This document shows, in pieces, positions 1 through 9,753 of a stretch of 64,000 nucleotides of DNA (positions within the stretch are counted from its first letter, which is position 1; each line of letters begins with the position of its first letter). The position numbers and the translations under genes are program-made. Below the pieces are notes generated by a model. That model did not search any database, was not told the DNA's origin, and saw only the letters and a program-made list of their open reading frames with translations. This stretch comes from Bacterioplanoides sp. SCSIO 12839 (GTDB lineage: Bacteria; Pseudomonadota; Gammaproteobacteria; Pseudomonadales; Oceanobacteraceae), in NCBI RefSeq assembly GCF_024397975.1, contig NZ_CP073745.1:3622501-3686500 (forward strand), written 5' to 3'.

Positions 1-202
1 TCTTGTGACTTTTACGTAATTCACGAAATTGCTTGTGATATTTGTCTTCGATGGCATCAATCTGATCTTCCTGTTGTTCAGTCAGATCCAGCTCATCTTC
101 CCAGTCGATCGCACGCTGGGAGCCATCAAACGCCAGTGCCTGAGCGCTTAACAAAGTACCGGCCGCGAGGCTAGCTAAAGGCTGCAAGAAAAATCGTTTC
201 AT
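1..202 (-). CDS. Spy/CpxP-like periplasmic protein, 5' part only
   Basis: Reading leftwards from the ATG at 202, the frame stays open to the window edge (67 codons), so the C-terminus is missing. It begins with a signal peptide (MKRFF start, hydrophobic stretch, AQALA cleavage-like site). The mature part starts acidic and contains the motif LTEQQ followed by a charged helix (DQIDAIEDKYHKQFRELRK). LTxxQ is the signature of the Spy/CpxP family of periplasmic chaperone and envelope-stress proteins. The family call rests on the motif, the signal peptide and the helical charge pattern. It is divergent from the smrA unit. The exact role (CpxP, Spy or a metal-resistance relative) cannot be decided from this fragment. 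Confidence 0.6.
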   Translation of the reverse strand, partial: MKRFFLQPLASLAAGTLLSAQALAFDGSQRAIDWEDELDLTEQQEDQIDAIEDKYHKQFRELRKSHK

Positions 203-327
203 CGTTGTGTTACCTCGTTCGTCAGAACACACAAAGTTTTGTTGCGGCGACATTCATCAATGTCTGCATGAAGACAAGACCTATAGTACGGATATCGCTA
301 CATAGTTGTGTTTTCCTTCGCAAAGAT

Positions 328-358
328 TTGTCACCCTGATCGTCGGCAACGGTATAAT
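328..358 (+). promoter_or_regulatory. Candidate sigma-70 promoter for smrA
   Basis: TTGTCA at 328-333 and a perfect TATAAT at 353-358, separated by 19 bp, which is longer than ideal. Transcription would begin near 365, leaving little leader before the ATG at 376 and favouring the ATG at 394 as the start. Confidence 0.4.
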
Positions 359-393
359 GGCGGCAGTTCCACCCAATGCGAGTAATACCAGCC

Positions 394-1727
<1,334 letters not shown>

Positions 1728-1806
1728 CACGGCACGGATTCAGTGGCGCTCAGTCAGCGGCATTACATTAAAGAAACGCTAAAACCGGAAAAAGTTCATT
1801 GATATC

Positions 1807-1846
1807 GCGCCGCGAGGCTTCCCTTACGGCGCTATTTAACTACAAT
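1807..1846 (+). promoter_or_regulatory. Candidate promoter and hairpin before rpoZ
   Basis: The gmk-rpoZ gap holds a hairpin GCGCCG/CGGCGC (1807-1812 with 1827-1832). It is followed by a good -10-like TACAAT at 1841-1846 with only a poor -35 match. This suggests a separate promoter for rpoZ-spoT, or a partial terminator followed by re-initiation. Evidence is by eye only. Confidence 0.35.
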
Positions 1847-1897
1847 ACTCGGTTCTATCAAATTTGATCGTCATTCACCTAATTTGCAGGAAATACC

Positions 1898-2131
1898 ATG
1901 GCACGCGTAACCGTAGAAGATTGCTTAAACAACGTTGATAACCGTTTTGAGCTGGTAATGCTGGCAACCAAACGCGCTCGTCAGATCGCCGTACAGGGTG
2001 CTGAGCCACTGGTGGCTGAAGAAAACGACAAGCCAACGGTACTGGCTCTGCGTGAAATTGCTGAAGATCTGGTTACTCCAGAAAGCATGGCGGCTCAGGA
2101 AGCGGCTGCTGCTCGCGCTGAAGAATACTGA
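1898..2131 (+). CDS. rpoZ: RNA polymerase omega subunit
   Basis: A 77-residue omega subunit. The start [20 protein letters not shown] and the block [13 protein letters not shown] are highly characteristic of RpoZ, which wraps the C-terminus of beta-prime, helps assembly of RNA polymerase and forms part of one ppGpp-binding site. Length is slightly shorter than E. coli omega (91 residues). A ribosome binding site (GCAGGAA) precedes the ATG. It lies directly upstream of spoT, with a small 7-bp hairpin (TAACAGC/GCTGTTA, 2132-2149) in the gap. This neighbour pair couples a ppGpp target to the enzyme that makes and degrades ppGpp. Confidence 0.97.
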   Translation: MARVTVEDCLNNVDNRFELVMLATKRARQIAVQGAEPLVAEENDKPTVLALREIAEDLVTPESMAAQEAAAARAEEY

Positions 2132-2178
2132 TAACAGCACCCGCTGTTAACGCCATTCACAAGAGGTAACGTGCCCCC

Positions 2179-4299
2179 GTGCCCACTCTTGATGCCTTAG
2201 AAGAGCGACTCGCCAAATACCTGAGCAACAGCCAGATCAAACAGGTGAGTCGCGCTTATTATTACGCCGAACAAGCCCACGAAGGCCAACGCCGCCGCAG
2301 TGGCGAGCCCTACATCATTCATCCCCTGGCTGTCGCCAACGTCCTTGCCGATATGCACCTCGATCATCAAAGCCTGATGGCGGCAATGCTGCATGACGTA
2401 ATTGAAGACACCGGCATTCCCAAAGATGCGCTGCAACAACAGTTTGGCAGCGTGGTGACCGAATTGGTGGATGGCGTCTCAAAGCTGACGCACATTCATT
2501 TCGAGAGCAAAGAAGAACAGCAGGCTGAAAACTTCCAGAAAATGGCCATGGCCATGGCGAAAGACATCCGCGTCATTCTGGTGAAGCTGGCTGACCGCTT
2601 ACACAATTTGCGTACGTTGGGCTCATTACGCCCGGAAAAACGCCGTCGTGTTGCCCGCGAAAGCCTCGACATTTATGTCCCGATCGCCAATCGTCTGGGC
2701 TTGAATGATATTCGCATCGAAATGGAAGAGCTGTGCTTTGAAGCCATCTATCCGATGCGTTCCGGCATGATTGCCAAAGCCGTTAAGGCGGCACGCGGCC
2801 ATCGTTCGGAAGTGGTCGATAATATTTCTGCTTCAATCCGTAATCGCTTAAACGAAGCCAACATTCAGGCGCGGGTGGTTGGTCGCGAGAAACACCTGTC
2901 CAGCATCTATAACAAGATGAAGGAAAAGCGGAAGTCGCTGGCGGACATCATGGACGTGTATGGCTTCCGGATTATCACCAGCTCCATCGACGACTGTTAC
3001 CGCATTCTCGGCACCATGCACTCGCTGTATAAACCGATTCCAGGGCGCTTCAAAGACTACATTGCTATTCCCAAAACCAACGGTTATCAGTCACTGCACA
3101 CCACACTGATCGGCATGGCTGGTGTACCGATCGAAATTCAGATCCGCACCGAAGAAATGGAAGCCATGGCTAACCATGGTATTGCCGCCCACTGGCTGTA
3201 TAAATCCGAAAGTGATCAAACCAGCGGCACTCAACGCGCTCGTCAGTGGGTTCAGAATCTGCTGGAGCTGCAAAAAAGTGCTGGCAGCCCAATTGAGTTT
3301 GTTGAACACGTTAAAGTGGATTTATTCCCGGAAGAGATTTACGTCTTCACGCCAAAAGGGAAAATCCTCGAATTACCGGCCGGTGCAACCGCCGTTGACT
3401 TTGCTTACGCGGTGCATACCGATGTCGGTAACCGTTGTATTGCCTGCCGTATTAATCGTCAGCTGGCACCACTCAGTGCACAACTGCAGAATGGCCAGAC
3501 CGTACAGATTGTTACCGGCCCGAATACCAGCCCGAATCCGGCTTGGCTCAACTTTGTGGTTACCGGCAAAGCCCGCTCCAATATCCGCAGCTACCTGAAA
3601 AATCAGCGCCGCAGCGAATCGGTTTCGTTTGGCGAACGATTGCTGAACAAAGCACTGAATGATCTGGGTAAAACGCTGGACGATATCGACCAGACTCATA
3701 TTGATCTGGTGCTTAAAGAAACCAGCCTGGAAACCTTCGACGACATTCTCGAAGACATTGGCTCCGGCAACCGCATGGCACCAATTCTTGCCCGACGCTT
3801 ATTGGTTGCCAATAAAGATACTGATATTGATCTGGATGCGTTTGAGCAATCACCACTGGCTATTAAAGGTACCGAAGGCCTGGTGGTCAGCTTTGCCAAA
3901 TGTTGCAGCCCGATTCCCGGTGACGCGATTGTGGGTCACGCCAGTTCCGGACGTGGTCTGGTGGTGCATACCGAAACCTGTAAAAACGTTCAGGACTTCC
4001 GCGACAATCAGGAAAAATGCGTCATCCTGTCATGGGATAAAGACATCGACAGTGAGTTCACCGTTGACCTGAAAGTCTTCCTGGAAAATCGTCGTGGCAT
4101 TGTTGTCGAACTGGCCTCCGCGATAAACCAGGCCGATGCCAATGTCGAAAAAATTGATGTTGAAGAACGCGATGCACGCCTGAGTGTGGTTCATATAAAA
4201 ATCAGTGTTCAGGGTCGCCGTCATCTGGCCCGTGCAATTCGTCGCCTGCGAAATATTCGCGGTGTAAATAAAATTGTTCGTAGAAAAAATAAGGATTAA
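2179..4299 (+). CDS. spoT: Bifunctional (p)ppGpp synthetase/hydrolase SpoT
   Basis: A 706-residue RelA/SpoT homologue starting at GTG, with AAGAGG upstream. The N-terminal hydrolase domain has the intact metal-binding pattern H48, H72-D73 (LHDVIEDTG) and [13 protein letters not shown], so hydrolase activity is expected. The synthetase domain (about 240-350) includes [20 protein letters not shown]. It is followed by a TGS domain (about 388-450, [19 protein letters not shown]), a helical/zinc-finger-like segment with CCSPIPGD, and a C-terminal ACT domain (about 630-706). The intact HD motif separates it from RelA. It controls the stringent response and sits with gmk, rpoZ and ridA in one transcription unit. 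Confidence 0.96.
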   Translation: MPTLDALEERLAKYLSNSQIKQVSRAYYYAEQAHEGQRRRSGEPYIIHPLAVANVLADMHLDHQSLMAAMLHDVIEDTGIPKDALQQQFGSVVTELVDGVSKLTHIHFESKEEQQAENFQKMAMAMAKDIRVILVKLADRLHNLRTLGSLRPEKRRRVARESLDIYVPIANRLGLNDIRIEMEELCFEAIYPMRSGMIAKAVKAARGHRSEVVDNISASIRNRLNEANIQARVVGREKHLSSIYNKMKEKRKSLADIMDVYGFRIITSSIDDCYRILGTMHSLYKPIPGRFKDYIAIPKTNGYQSLHTTLIGMAGVPIEIQIRTEEMEAMANHGIAAHWLYKSESDQTSGTQRARQWVQNLLELQKSAGSPIEFVEHVKVDLFPEEIYVFTPKGKILELPAGATAVDFAYAVHTDVGNRCIACRINRQLAPLSAQLQNGQTVQIVTGPNTSPNPAWLNFVVTGKARSNIRSYLKNQRRSESVSFGERLLNKALNDLGKTLDDIDQTHIDLVLKETSLETFDDILEDIGSGNRMAPILARRLLVANKDTDIDLDAFEQSPLAIKGTEGLVVSFAKCCSPIPGDAIVGHASSGRGLVVHTETCKNVQDFRDNQEKCVILSWDKDIDSEFTVDLKVFLENRRGIVVELASAINQADANVEKIDVEERDARLSVVHIKISVQGRRHLARAIRRLRNIRGVNKIVRRKNKD

Positions 4300-4301
4300 T
4301 C

Positions 4302-4685
4302 ATGGCTCGCGAAATCATCGCCACCGAAAATGCACCGGCTGCCATTGGCACTTACTCTCAGGCCGTCAAAGTGAATAATACGGTTTACCTGTCAGGCCAG
4401 ATTCCTTTGGTTCCTGCCACCATGGAAATGGTTGATGGTGATATCGAAGCGCAGATCCACCAGGTATTTAAAAACCTGACGGCTGTTTGTGAAGCAGCGG
4501 GCGGTACACTGCAGGATATCGCCAAGCTGAATATCTTCCTGACCGACCTGAGCAACTTCGCGACCGTTAACCAGGTAATGGCGCAATACTTCGAACAGCC
4601 TTATCCGGCTCGCGCCGCCATTGGTGTCGCGCAGCTGCCTAAAGATGCTGGCGTTGAGATGGATGGTATTTTAGAGCTGGGTTAA
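4302..4685 (+). CDS. ridA: Reactive intermediate deaminase RidA
   Basis: A 127-residue YjgF/YER057c/UK114 family enzyme that hydrolyses reactive enamine/imine intermediates released by PLP enzymes such as threonine dehydratase. Family features are visible: [23 protein letters not shown] at the N-terminus, the conserved arginine in YPARAAIGV, and the ending VEMDGILEL. Length is typical (about 128). The ATG lies 3 bp after the spoT stop, so translation is probably coupled. A ridA gene after spoT is common in pseudomonads and relatives. Confidence 0.93.
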   Translation: MAREIIATENAPAAIGTYSQAVKVNNTVYLSGQIPLVPATMEMVDGDIEAQIHQVFKNLTAVCEAAGGTLQDIAKLNIFLTDLSNFATVNQVMAQYFEQPYPARAAIGVAQLPKDAGVEMDGILELG

Positions 4686-4701
4686 CTGGCTTTGCATCAC
4701 C

Positions 4702-4791
4702 CATGTATTTTTCAGCCGCTGCGCCGAAGGGCCATCCATGGCCCTGCCCCGCAGTCGCAACATCCATGTTGCTGCTTTTGAAAAACACATG
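4702..4791. repeat. Family-1 intergenic palindromic element, copy 1
   Basis: Outer arms CATGTATTTTTCA and TGAAAAACACATG are complementary with one mismatch. Inside are two apical hairpins built on the core octamer CATCCATG: GGGC-core-GCCC (about 4729-4744) and GCAA-core-TTGC (about 4757-4772). It lies between the co-directional ridA and RNA methyltransferase genes, just upstream of a terminator. Confidence 0.8.
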
Positions 4792-4810
4792 ACCGCTGCT
4801 TGCCAATCTG

Positions 4811-4845
4811 AACCCCAGGGTTTTTAACTGCTGGGGTTTTTTATT
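4811..4845 (+). terminator. Rho-independent terminator after ridA
   Basis: Stem AACCCCAG (4811-4818) with CTGGGGTT (4831-4838), loop of 12 nt, followed by TTTTATT. It would end the smrA/gmk-rpoZ-spoT-ridA unit. Confidence 0.75.
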
Positions 4846-4865
4846 ATTTAAATACCCAAATAATT

Positions 4866-5375
4866 ATGAGCAAACCCAAAATCACCATCGGTTTAACCAA
4901 CCCCAAAAGCCCTTCAAACGTTGGCTCAGTAATGCGTGCCGCAGGCTGTTTTGGTGCTGACGAGGTGTATTACACCGGCAAACGCTACGATATTGCCGCT
5001 AAGTTCAGCACCGACACCCGAAATATGAGCAATAAAATTCTGCTTGAGGGGGTTGAATCGTTAATTGACTGCGCCGACCCGAATGCAAAAATTATTTGTG
5101 TTGAACTGGTGGAAGGGGCGACCTGTTTACCAGAGTTTAACCATCCGGAAAATGCTCATTATATTTTTGGCCCGGAAGATGGAAACATCAGCCAGGCCAT
5201 TATCGATCAGGCCGATGAAGTGGTTTATTTACCAACCGTTGGTTGTTTAAATCTGGCAGCGACGGTTAACGTTGTGCTGTACGATCGGGTGGCGAAATCG
5301 GATTTAAGCTTTGCCGGTGATGAATTAATTCGCTCCAGCCGCGATGTAAATAACCGAGCGAAAGTTAAGCGTTAA
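4866..5375 (+). CDS. SPOUT (TrmH-type) RNA 2'-O-methyltransferase
   Basis: A 169-residue compact SpoU/TrmH-family methyltransferase. Motif 1 appears as NPKSPSNVGSVMRAAGCFGA, motif 2 as YIFGPEDGNIS and motif 3 as VGCLNLAATVNVVLYDR; these form the trefoil-knot SAM-binding site. It lacks an N-terminal substrate-binding extension, as in the short tRNA methyltransferases. The exact modified nucleotide (tRNA wobble position or another) cannot be read from the sequence. It is flanked on both sides by family-1 repeat elements. It follows a terminator, so it probably has its own promoter in the AT-rich stretch 4838-4865. Confidence 0.8.
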   Translation: MSKPKITIGLTNPKSPSNVGSVMRAAGCFGADEVYYTGKRYDIAAKFSTDTRNMSNKILLEGVESLIDCADPNAKIICVELVEGATCLPEFNHPENAHYIFGPEDGNISQAIIDQADEVVYLPTVGCLNLAATVNVVLYDRVAKSDLSFAGDELIRSSRDVNNRAKVKR

Positions 5376-5406
5376 ACACCACTAGATGATGGAATGATAT
5401 CGTGTG

Positions 5407-5485
5407 TTCTTTCAATAGCAGCAACAGGATGTTGCGGTAGCGCGGCAGGGCCAGGGATGGCCCTTCGGCGCGGCGGCTGAAAGAA
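5407..5485. repeat. Family-1 intergenic palindromic element, copy 2
   Basis: Inverted orientation relative to copy 1. Outer arms TTCTTTCA/TGAAAGAA. Internal hairpins GCAA-CAGGATG-TTGC and GGGC-CAGGGATG-GCCC. It lies between the methyltransferase and NYN genes, which are co-directional. Confidence 0.75.
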
Positions 5486-5519
5486 TTCCGATAGCATTCG
5501 GAATATTCAGAGAAAAATT

Positions 5520-6014
5520 ATGCCCGCCGAAAAAGTTGTTCTTCTGGTTGATGTACAAAATATCTATTACACCTGTCGCCAGGGTTTTGGCCGTAATTTC
5601 GATTACAACCAGTTCTGGAAAATGGCAACACACAACGCAGATGGCACGCCACGCGAAGTGGTAAAAGCCATCGCTTATGCTGTCGACCGGGGTGATGAAA
5701 AACAAAAGCAGTTTCAGAATATTTTGCGCGCCATTGGTTTTCAGGTAAAACTCAAACCCTATATTCAGCGTGCCGATGGCACATCTAAAGGCGACTGGGA
5801 TGTCGGTATCACTCTCGATGCAATGGAATATGCACCAGAAGCTGATACGGTTGTACTGGCTTCAGGGGATGGAGACTTTGGTATTCTGGTGCAACGTATG
5901 CAGCACAAATTTAATACCCACGTGGAAGTTTATGGGGTTGAACAACTCACCGCAGACTCATTAATTTCAGCAGCCGATCATTACGTTCCGGTTCAGGCAG
6001 AACTGTTATTATGA
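5520..6014 (+). CDS. NYN domain protein (LabA/DUF88-like)
   Basis: A 164-residue single-domain NYN protein of the PIN-like nuclease superfamily. Acidic active-site candidates are visible at VDVQN (near residue 10), KGDWDVGITLDAM (near 92-103) and ASGDGDFGILVQ (near 115-126). These are the usual positions of the metal-binding aspartates in the LabA/DUF88 family. Such proteins are thought to be ribonucleases, but no substrate can be deduced here. It overlaps the next gene by 4 bp (ATGA), implying translational coupling to a cytochrome b561; no functional link is evident. Confidence 0.8.
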   Translation: MPAEKVVLLVDVQNIYYTCRQGFGRNFDYNQFWKMATHNADGTPREVVKAIAYAVDRGDEKQKQFQNILRAIGFQVKLKPYIQRADGTSKGDWDVGITLDAMEYAPEADTVVLASGDGDFGILVQRMQHKFNTHVEVYGVEQLTADSLISAADHYVPVQAELLL

Positions 6015-6589
6015 ACATCCATAATGTCGAGAATAAACATGAATCCGAAAAGGTTTGGGATCTTTTTATTCGCCTGTTTCATGTCCTGTTGATTGGCAGT
6101 ATTGGCTTTGCCTGGTGGAGTGCCGAGCAAGGTGGTGATTGGATGGAATGGCACTTGCGCTGTGGATATCTGATCATTGTATTAATCACAGCAAGAATCA
6201 CCTGGGGTTTTATCGGTAGCTTTCACGCACGATTTAAAAACTTTGTTGCCTCCCCCAGCCGTACGGCCTCGTACACACAGCAGCTAACTAACGGCTCCGC
6301 TCCAACATTTAAAGGCCATAATCCACTCGGTGGCTGGATGGTTCTGTTACTGCTTGGCTTATGCCTGCTGCAAGGCATCAGTGGATTATTTTCCAACGAT
6401 GATATTTTTACCGAAGGCCCGCTGGTCGCATGGATCAGTTATGACCTGAGCCTTGAGATCACACAATGGCACAAAAGCCTGTTTAATATTCTGCTCGGTG
6501 CGATTGGATTACATATCAGTGGTGTCTTGTTTCATCAACTGGTTAAGAAAGAGAAGCTGATCCAGGCAATGTTTCACGGTAGAAAATAA
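6011..6589 (+). CDS. Cytochrome b561-type membrane protein
   Basis: A 192-residue integral membrane protein of the Ni-Fe-hydrogenase/cytochrome b561 type. It has four hydrophobic segments and histidines suited to ligate two b haems: RLFHVLLIG (segment 1), EWHLRCGYLIIVLITARITWGFIG (segment 2), and ITQWHKSLFNILLGAIGLHISGVLFH towards the end. Such proteins pass electrons across the inner membrane, often to a c-type cytochrome. The convergent neighbour encodes a cytochrome c', a pair I have seen together in proteobacteria. The start codon overlaps the stop of the NYN gene. Confidence 0.8.
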   Translation: MNIHNVENKHESEKVWDLFIRLFHVLLIGSIGFAWWSAEQGGDWMEWHLRCGYLIIVLITARITWGFIGSFHARFKNFVASPSRTASYTQQLTNGSAPTFKGHNPLGGWMVLLLLGLCLLQGISGLFSNDDIFTEGPLVAWISYDLSLEITQWHKSLFNILLGAIGLHISGVLFHQLVKKEKLIQAMFHGRK

Positions 6590-6590
6590 A

Positions 6591-6615
6591 AAGCACCGGT
6601 ATGATTCCGGTGCTT
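6591..6615. terminator. Bidirectional terminator
   Basis: Perfect stem AAGCACCGG (6591-6599) / CCGGTGCTT (6607-6615) with a 7-nt loop between the convergent cytochrome b561 and cytochrome c' genes. The upstream A-rich run (6583-6592) provides U residues for the minus strand; the plus-strand tail is less T-rich. Confidence 0.65.
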
Positions 6616-6623
6616 TCATCGTA

Positions 6624-7061
6624 TCAGTCTTTGAATTTTTTATGGCAGGCTTTACAGGTCTTGGCCACATCTATAAAGGCCGGTTTTATTTGTCCTTTAT
6701 CACCGGTCTTCGCTACTTCAGCCAACGCCTGGGTGTTTTTCTGGAAGTCGCCCATTAAACCAGTGAAGGTTTCCCAGTCTTCTTCAATCGTCGGTAAAGC
6801 ACGCGTACCACGGCTATAACTGCCCGCTACAAAACCTTCCAGAGGCATACGGCTGAGTGCCGCTAAATTCTCAGCACGCTGACTGAACTCCGCACCATCA
6901 AACTCTTTTTTGCCCTTCATCATGTCGGCGATCGGGCCAAATTGCCATTTCACCGCTTTAAAAACACCACGGCGATATTCGGTTGCCTGAAACGGTTTAA
7001 TTTCCGCAACGGAAGTGAATGTCACCGCAGCCAACAGACTGGCAATCATCATTTTTTTCAT
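6624..7061 (-). CDS. Cytochrome c'
   Basis: A 145-residue exported monohaem protein. A signal peptide (MKKMMIASLLAAVTFTSVAE) precedes a four-helix-bundle sequence that starts FQATEYRRGVFKAVKWQFGP. The single haem-binding motif CKACH is five residues from the C-terminus, the class II cytochrome c arrangement. Cytochromes c' bind NO or act in electron transfer and stress protection in the periplasm. The frame extends to 7079, but the ATG at 7061 gives a proper signal peptide and has a GAGAGAA stretch upstream. It is convergent with a cytochrome b561, a plausible electron partner. Confidence 0.85.
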   Translation of the reverse strand: MKKMMIASLLAAVTFTSVAEIKPFQATEYRRGVFKAVKWQFGPIADMMKGKKEFDGAEFSQRAENLAALSRMPLEGFVAGSYSRGTRALPTIEEDWETFTGLMGDFQKNTQALAEVAKTGDKGQIKPAFIDVAKTCKACHKKFKD

Positions 7062-7107
7062 CGCTGTTCTCTCTGTCATCGAGGCTTATCAACAAGCTTT
7101 TTAGGTA

Positions 7108-7707
7108 TTATTTAATGGCTAACTGTAATGCGTCTTCCGCCAGCTGCTCAAGCGTCATTTCACCATCCGGCTTATACCAATTGGTCGTCCAGCTTAATGC
7201 ACCGGTTAAAAATCGACGCAAAATAAAAGGTTCAATCTGAACCATATCTGCTTCACGCGCTTCCTCCAGCGTATCTAACCACAGCTGTTCATAAGCATCA
7301 CGCAACGCCAGAATATGCTTCTGACTGTCCGGTTTTAACGAACGCCATTCATACACCAGCACACTCATCGCCTCCCCGGTATCACCCAGAATGGACCGAA
7401 GCTCGCAACGAATTAACGCTAACACTTTATCGCGCGGGTTATTCACATCTGCGATGGCATCCCGCATCAGCGCCATATTGAGCGCGATGGTTTCTTCCAT
7501 CACTGCCTGCAAAATGGCTTCTTTCGACTTGTAATGGTGAAAAAGGCTGCCGGACTGAATACCAATTTCCGACGCCAGATCGCGCACCGTTGTACGTTCA
7601 TAACCTTTGTTTTTGAAAAGACGTGCCGCAGCAACCAGCAACCGACCCTTTGCCGTTTTAGGGTCGGTAATCTGACCTGCTTCGATAAGTTTCTGCACAA
7701 CGGTCAT
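7108..7707 (-). CDS. atuR: TetR-family repressor, probable AtuR
   Basis: A 199-residue TetR regulator. The N-terminal helix-turn-helix is clear: AKGRLLVAAARLFKNKGYE, then TTVRDLASEIGIQSGSLFHHYKSKEAIL. The C-terminal ligand domain is typical of acyl-CoA-type TetR proteins. It is divergent from atuA and a 7+7 bp palindrome lies in the shared intergenic region. In Pseudomonas aeruginosa AtuR represses the atu cluster and binds inverted repeats between atuR and atuA, so the same role is inferred here. A GTG start at 7719 is possible, but the ATG at 7707 has GGAA at suitable spacing. Confidence 0.75.
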   Translation of the reverse strand: MTVVQKLIEAGQITDPKTAKGRLLVAAARLFKNKGYERTTVRDLASEIGIQSGSLFHHYKSKEAILQAVMEETIALNMALMRDAIADVNNPRDKVLALIRCELRSILGDTGEAMSVLVYEWRSLKPDSQKHILALRDAYEQLWLDTLEEAREADMVQIEPFILRRFLTGALSWTTNWYKPDGEMTLEQLAEDALQLAIK

Positions 7708-7781
7708 GAGGGGTTCCACATAAAAGGATGAATTGTAGGGGTCTTTTTACGACAGTCCATAGTGTACCTCGTCAAAAGTGT

Positions 7782-7811
7782 TTTACAAACCAAGCGCTTG
7801 CTTGGTAATCT
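7782..7811 (+). promoter_or_regulatory. Operator and overlapping atuA promoter
   Basis: Inverted repeat ACCAAGC-GCTT-GCTTGGT at 7789-7806, a good TetR-type operator. A -35-like TTTACA lies at 7782-7787 and a weak -10-like TAATCT at 7806-7811. The palindrome fills the spacer, the usual layout for repression. Confidence 0.55.
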
Positions 7812-7868
7812 GTTTCACCAGTTATTAAAACAAATCCCAATCGTGACCCCCCGGGATTGAAAACAGAC

Positions 7869-9746
7869 ATGAGCGTTGATATGAGTAAAAGCATTCGAAT
7901 TGGCTGTGCATCAGCCTTCTGGGGCGATACCGGCGCCGCCGCTCACCAGCTGGTGAATCAGGGCAAGCTGGATTACCTGGTGTTCGACTATCTGGCTGAG
8001 GTCACCATGTCGATCATGGCCGGTGCTCGCCTGAAGAACCCGGAAGCCGGTTTTGCCCCGGACTTCGTACAGGTGTTGAAGCCGCTGTTGCCAGCCATTG
8101 CCGATCAAGGCATGAAGGTTGTCAGTAATGCGGGCGGTATCAACGTTTCCGGTTGCGCCCAGGCGCTACAAGCGGTCATCGATGAAGCGGGTTTAAACCT
8201 GACCGTCGCTGCCGTTGAAGGCGATAACCTGACCATGAATCAGGCGCAGTTCGCAGAGGCAGGAGTCACCGAGATGTTTTCCGGTGCTGAGCTGCCTGCC
8301 AAGTGCTTGAGCGTTAACGCTTATTTAGGTGCGCCTTCCATCGCCCAAGCGCTGGCCGCTGGCGCCGATATCGTGATTACCGGTCGTTGTGTCGATTCTG
8401 CCGTCACACTCGGCCCCTTAATGCACGAGTTTAACTGGCAAAACACTGATTACGATAAATTGGCTCAGGGTTCACTGGCGGGTCATATCATTGAGTGTGG
8501 CGCCCAATGTACCGGCGGTAATTTCACCGATTGGCAATTAATTTCGGCCGATAAACAAAGCGCCCAAGCTGGCGGTTTTGCCAATATGGGCTTCCCGATT
8601 GTGGAATGTTCCGAAGACGGCAGCTTTATTGTTTCGAAACCAGAAAATACCGGCGGTATTGTCACGGTGAATACCGTCGGCGAACAACTGTTGTATGAAA
8701 TTGGTGACCCAGCCGGTTACTTATTACCAGACGTTAATTGCGATTTCAGCCAGGTAACACTGGAACAGGTTGGCAACAATCAGGTGAAAGTCAGCAACGC
8801 TAAGGGCCGTACTCCAAGCGACCAATATAAAGTATCAGCCACTTACATGGATGGCTTCCGCTGCACCGCTACTTTTATGATTGGCGGGCGTGAAGCGGCA
8901 CAAAAAGGTCAGGCGGTTGCCGATGCGATTATTCAACGCGTTAATTTTTTGCTGAAGATGCAGAAGTTTGACGGATTGAAAGATACAAACATTGAAATTC
9001 TTGGCAGCGAAAGCACTTATGGCGCTCACTCTGCAGGCTCCAATAGTCGTGAAGTGATCGTAAAAATTTCGGTACAACACAATGATAAACGTGCTTTAGG
9101 TGTTTTCGCCCGCGAAATTGCACAGGCGGCGACAGGTATGGCACCGGGCATTACTGGTTTGGTTGGCGGTCGTCCTAAGCCAAGCCCAAGCATCCGTTTA
9201 TTCTCCTTCCTTTGGCCAAAGGATCAGGTGCCGGTCAGCATCAAGCTGATGAAGTCAGAACAAAGTCAGGCTGTTGCTATTAATACCGATAGCCAACTGG
9301 AAAGTGCGACGACTCGACCTCTCACTACTAAAATTCAGCCAGAAAATAATGCAGACATTGCTGCATTAGCCGATGAAATTCCACTGATTTATCTGGCAGT
9401 CGCCCGCAGTGGTGATAAAGGTAATCACTGTAATATTGGTGTTATGGCACGTGAGGCTGAATACCTCCCTTATATTCAACAAGCATTACGCCCAGAAGCT
9501 GTTGCGGAATATTTAAGCCATTTATTAGATGACCAGAACAGTGCTGTAAACCTGTTCGAGCTACCGGGTTTAAATGCGTATAACCTGCTGCTGGAAAATG
9601 CGTTAGGTGGCGGTGGTATCGCAAGCTTACGTATTGATCCACAAGGTAAAGCGGCTGCACAACAGTTGCTGGATATGCCGGTGAAAGTGACAGCAGACAT
9701 CGTAGAAAAAGCGAGCTCGGCTTACAACGAATTAATCAATAAGTGA
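7869..9746 (+). CDS. atuA: AtuA family protein (DUF1446), acyclic terpene utilisation
   Basis: A protein of about 625 residues. The N-terminal DUF1446/AtuA domain begins [16 protein letters not shown] and contains [31 protein letters not shown] and [16 protein letters not shown]-terminal AtuA-type domain begins [19 protein letters not shown] (about residue 500). AtuA is the first gene of the P. aeruginosa citronellol/geraniol cluster; its biochemical function is unknown. Possible starts are TTG 7857, ATG 7869 and ATG 7881; homologous starts favour 7869 or 7881 and no ribosome binding site is decisive. The stop is 7 bp before atuC, so the two are co-translated. Confidence 0.85.
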   Translation: MSVDMSKSIRIGCASAFWGDTGAAAHQLVNQGKLDYLVFDYLAEVTMSIMAGARLKNPEAGFAPDFVQVLKPLLPAIADQGMKVVSNAGGINVSGCAQALQAVIDEAGLNLTVAAVEGDNLTMNQAQFAEAGVTEMFSGAELPAKCLSVNAYLGAPSIAQALAAGADIVITGRCVDSAVTLGPLMHEFNWQNTDYDKLAQGSLAGHIIECGAQCTGGNFTDWQLISADKQSAQAGGFANMGFPIVECSEDGSFIVSKPENTGGIVTVNTVGEQLLYEIGDPAGYLLPDVNCDFSQVTLEQVGNNQVKVSNAKGRTPSDQYKVSATYMDGFRCTATFMIGGREAAQKGQAVADAIIQRVNFLLKMQKFDGLKDTNIEILGSESTYGAHSAGSNSREVIVKISVQHNDKRALGVFAREIAQAATGMAPGITGLVGGRPKPSPSIRLFSFLWPKDQVPVSIKLMKSEQSQAVAINTDSQLESATTRPLTTKIQPENNADIAALADEIPLIYLAVARSGDKGNHCNIGVMAREAEYLPYIQQALRPEAVAEYLSHLLDDQNSAVNLFELPGLNAYNLLLENALGGGGIASLRIDPQGKAAAQQLLDMPVKVTADIVEKASSAYNELINK

Positions 9747-9753
9747 AATTTTT

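Noticed and set aside
3122-3598. 158-codon ORF inside spoT in another frame
   Set aside because: Entirely within the well-supported spoT frame, with no homologous motifs; a shadow of its codon usage.
4702-4845. Integron attC site as the identity of family-1 elements
   Set aside because: The elements lack the conserved R''/R' core sites with GTTRRRY and no gene cassette or integrase is associated; they sit inside metabolic operons.
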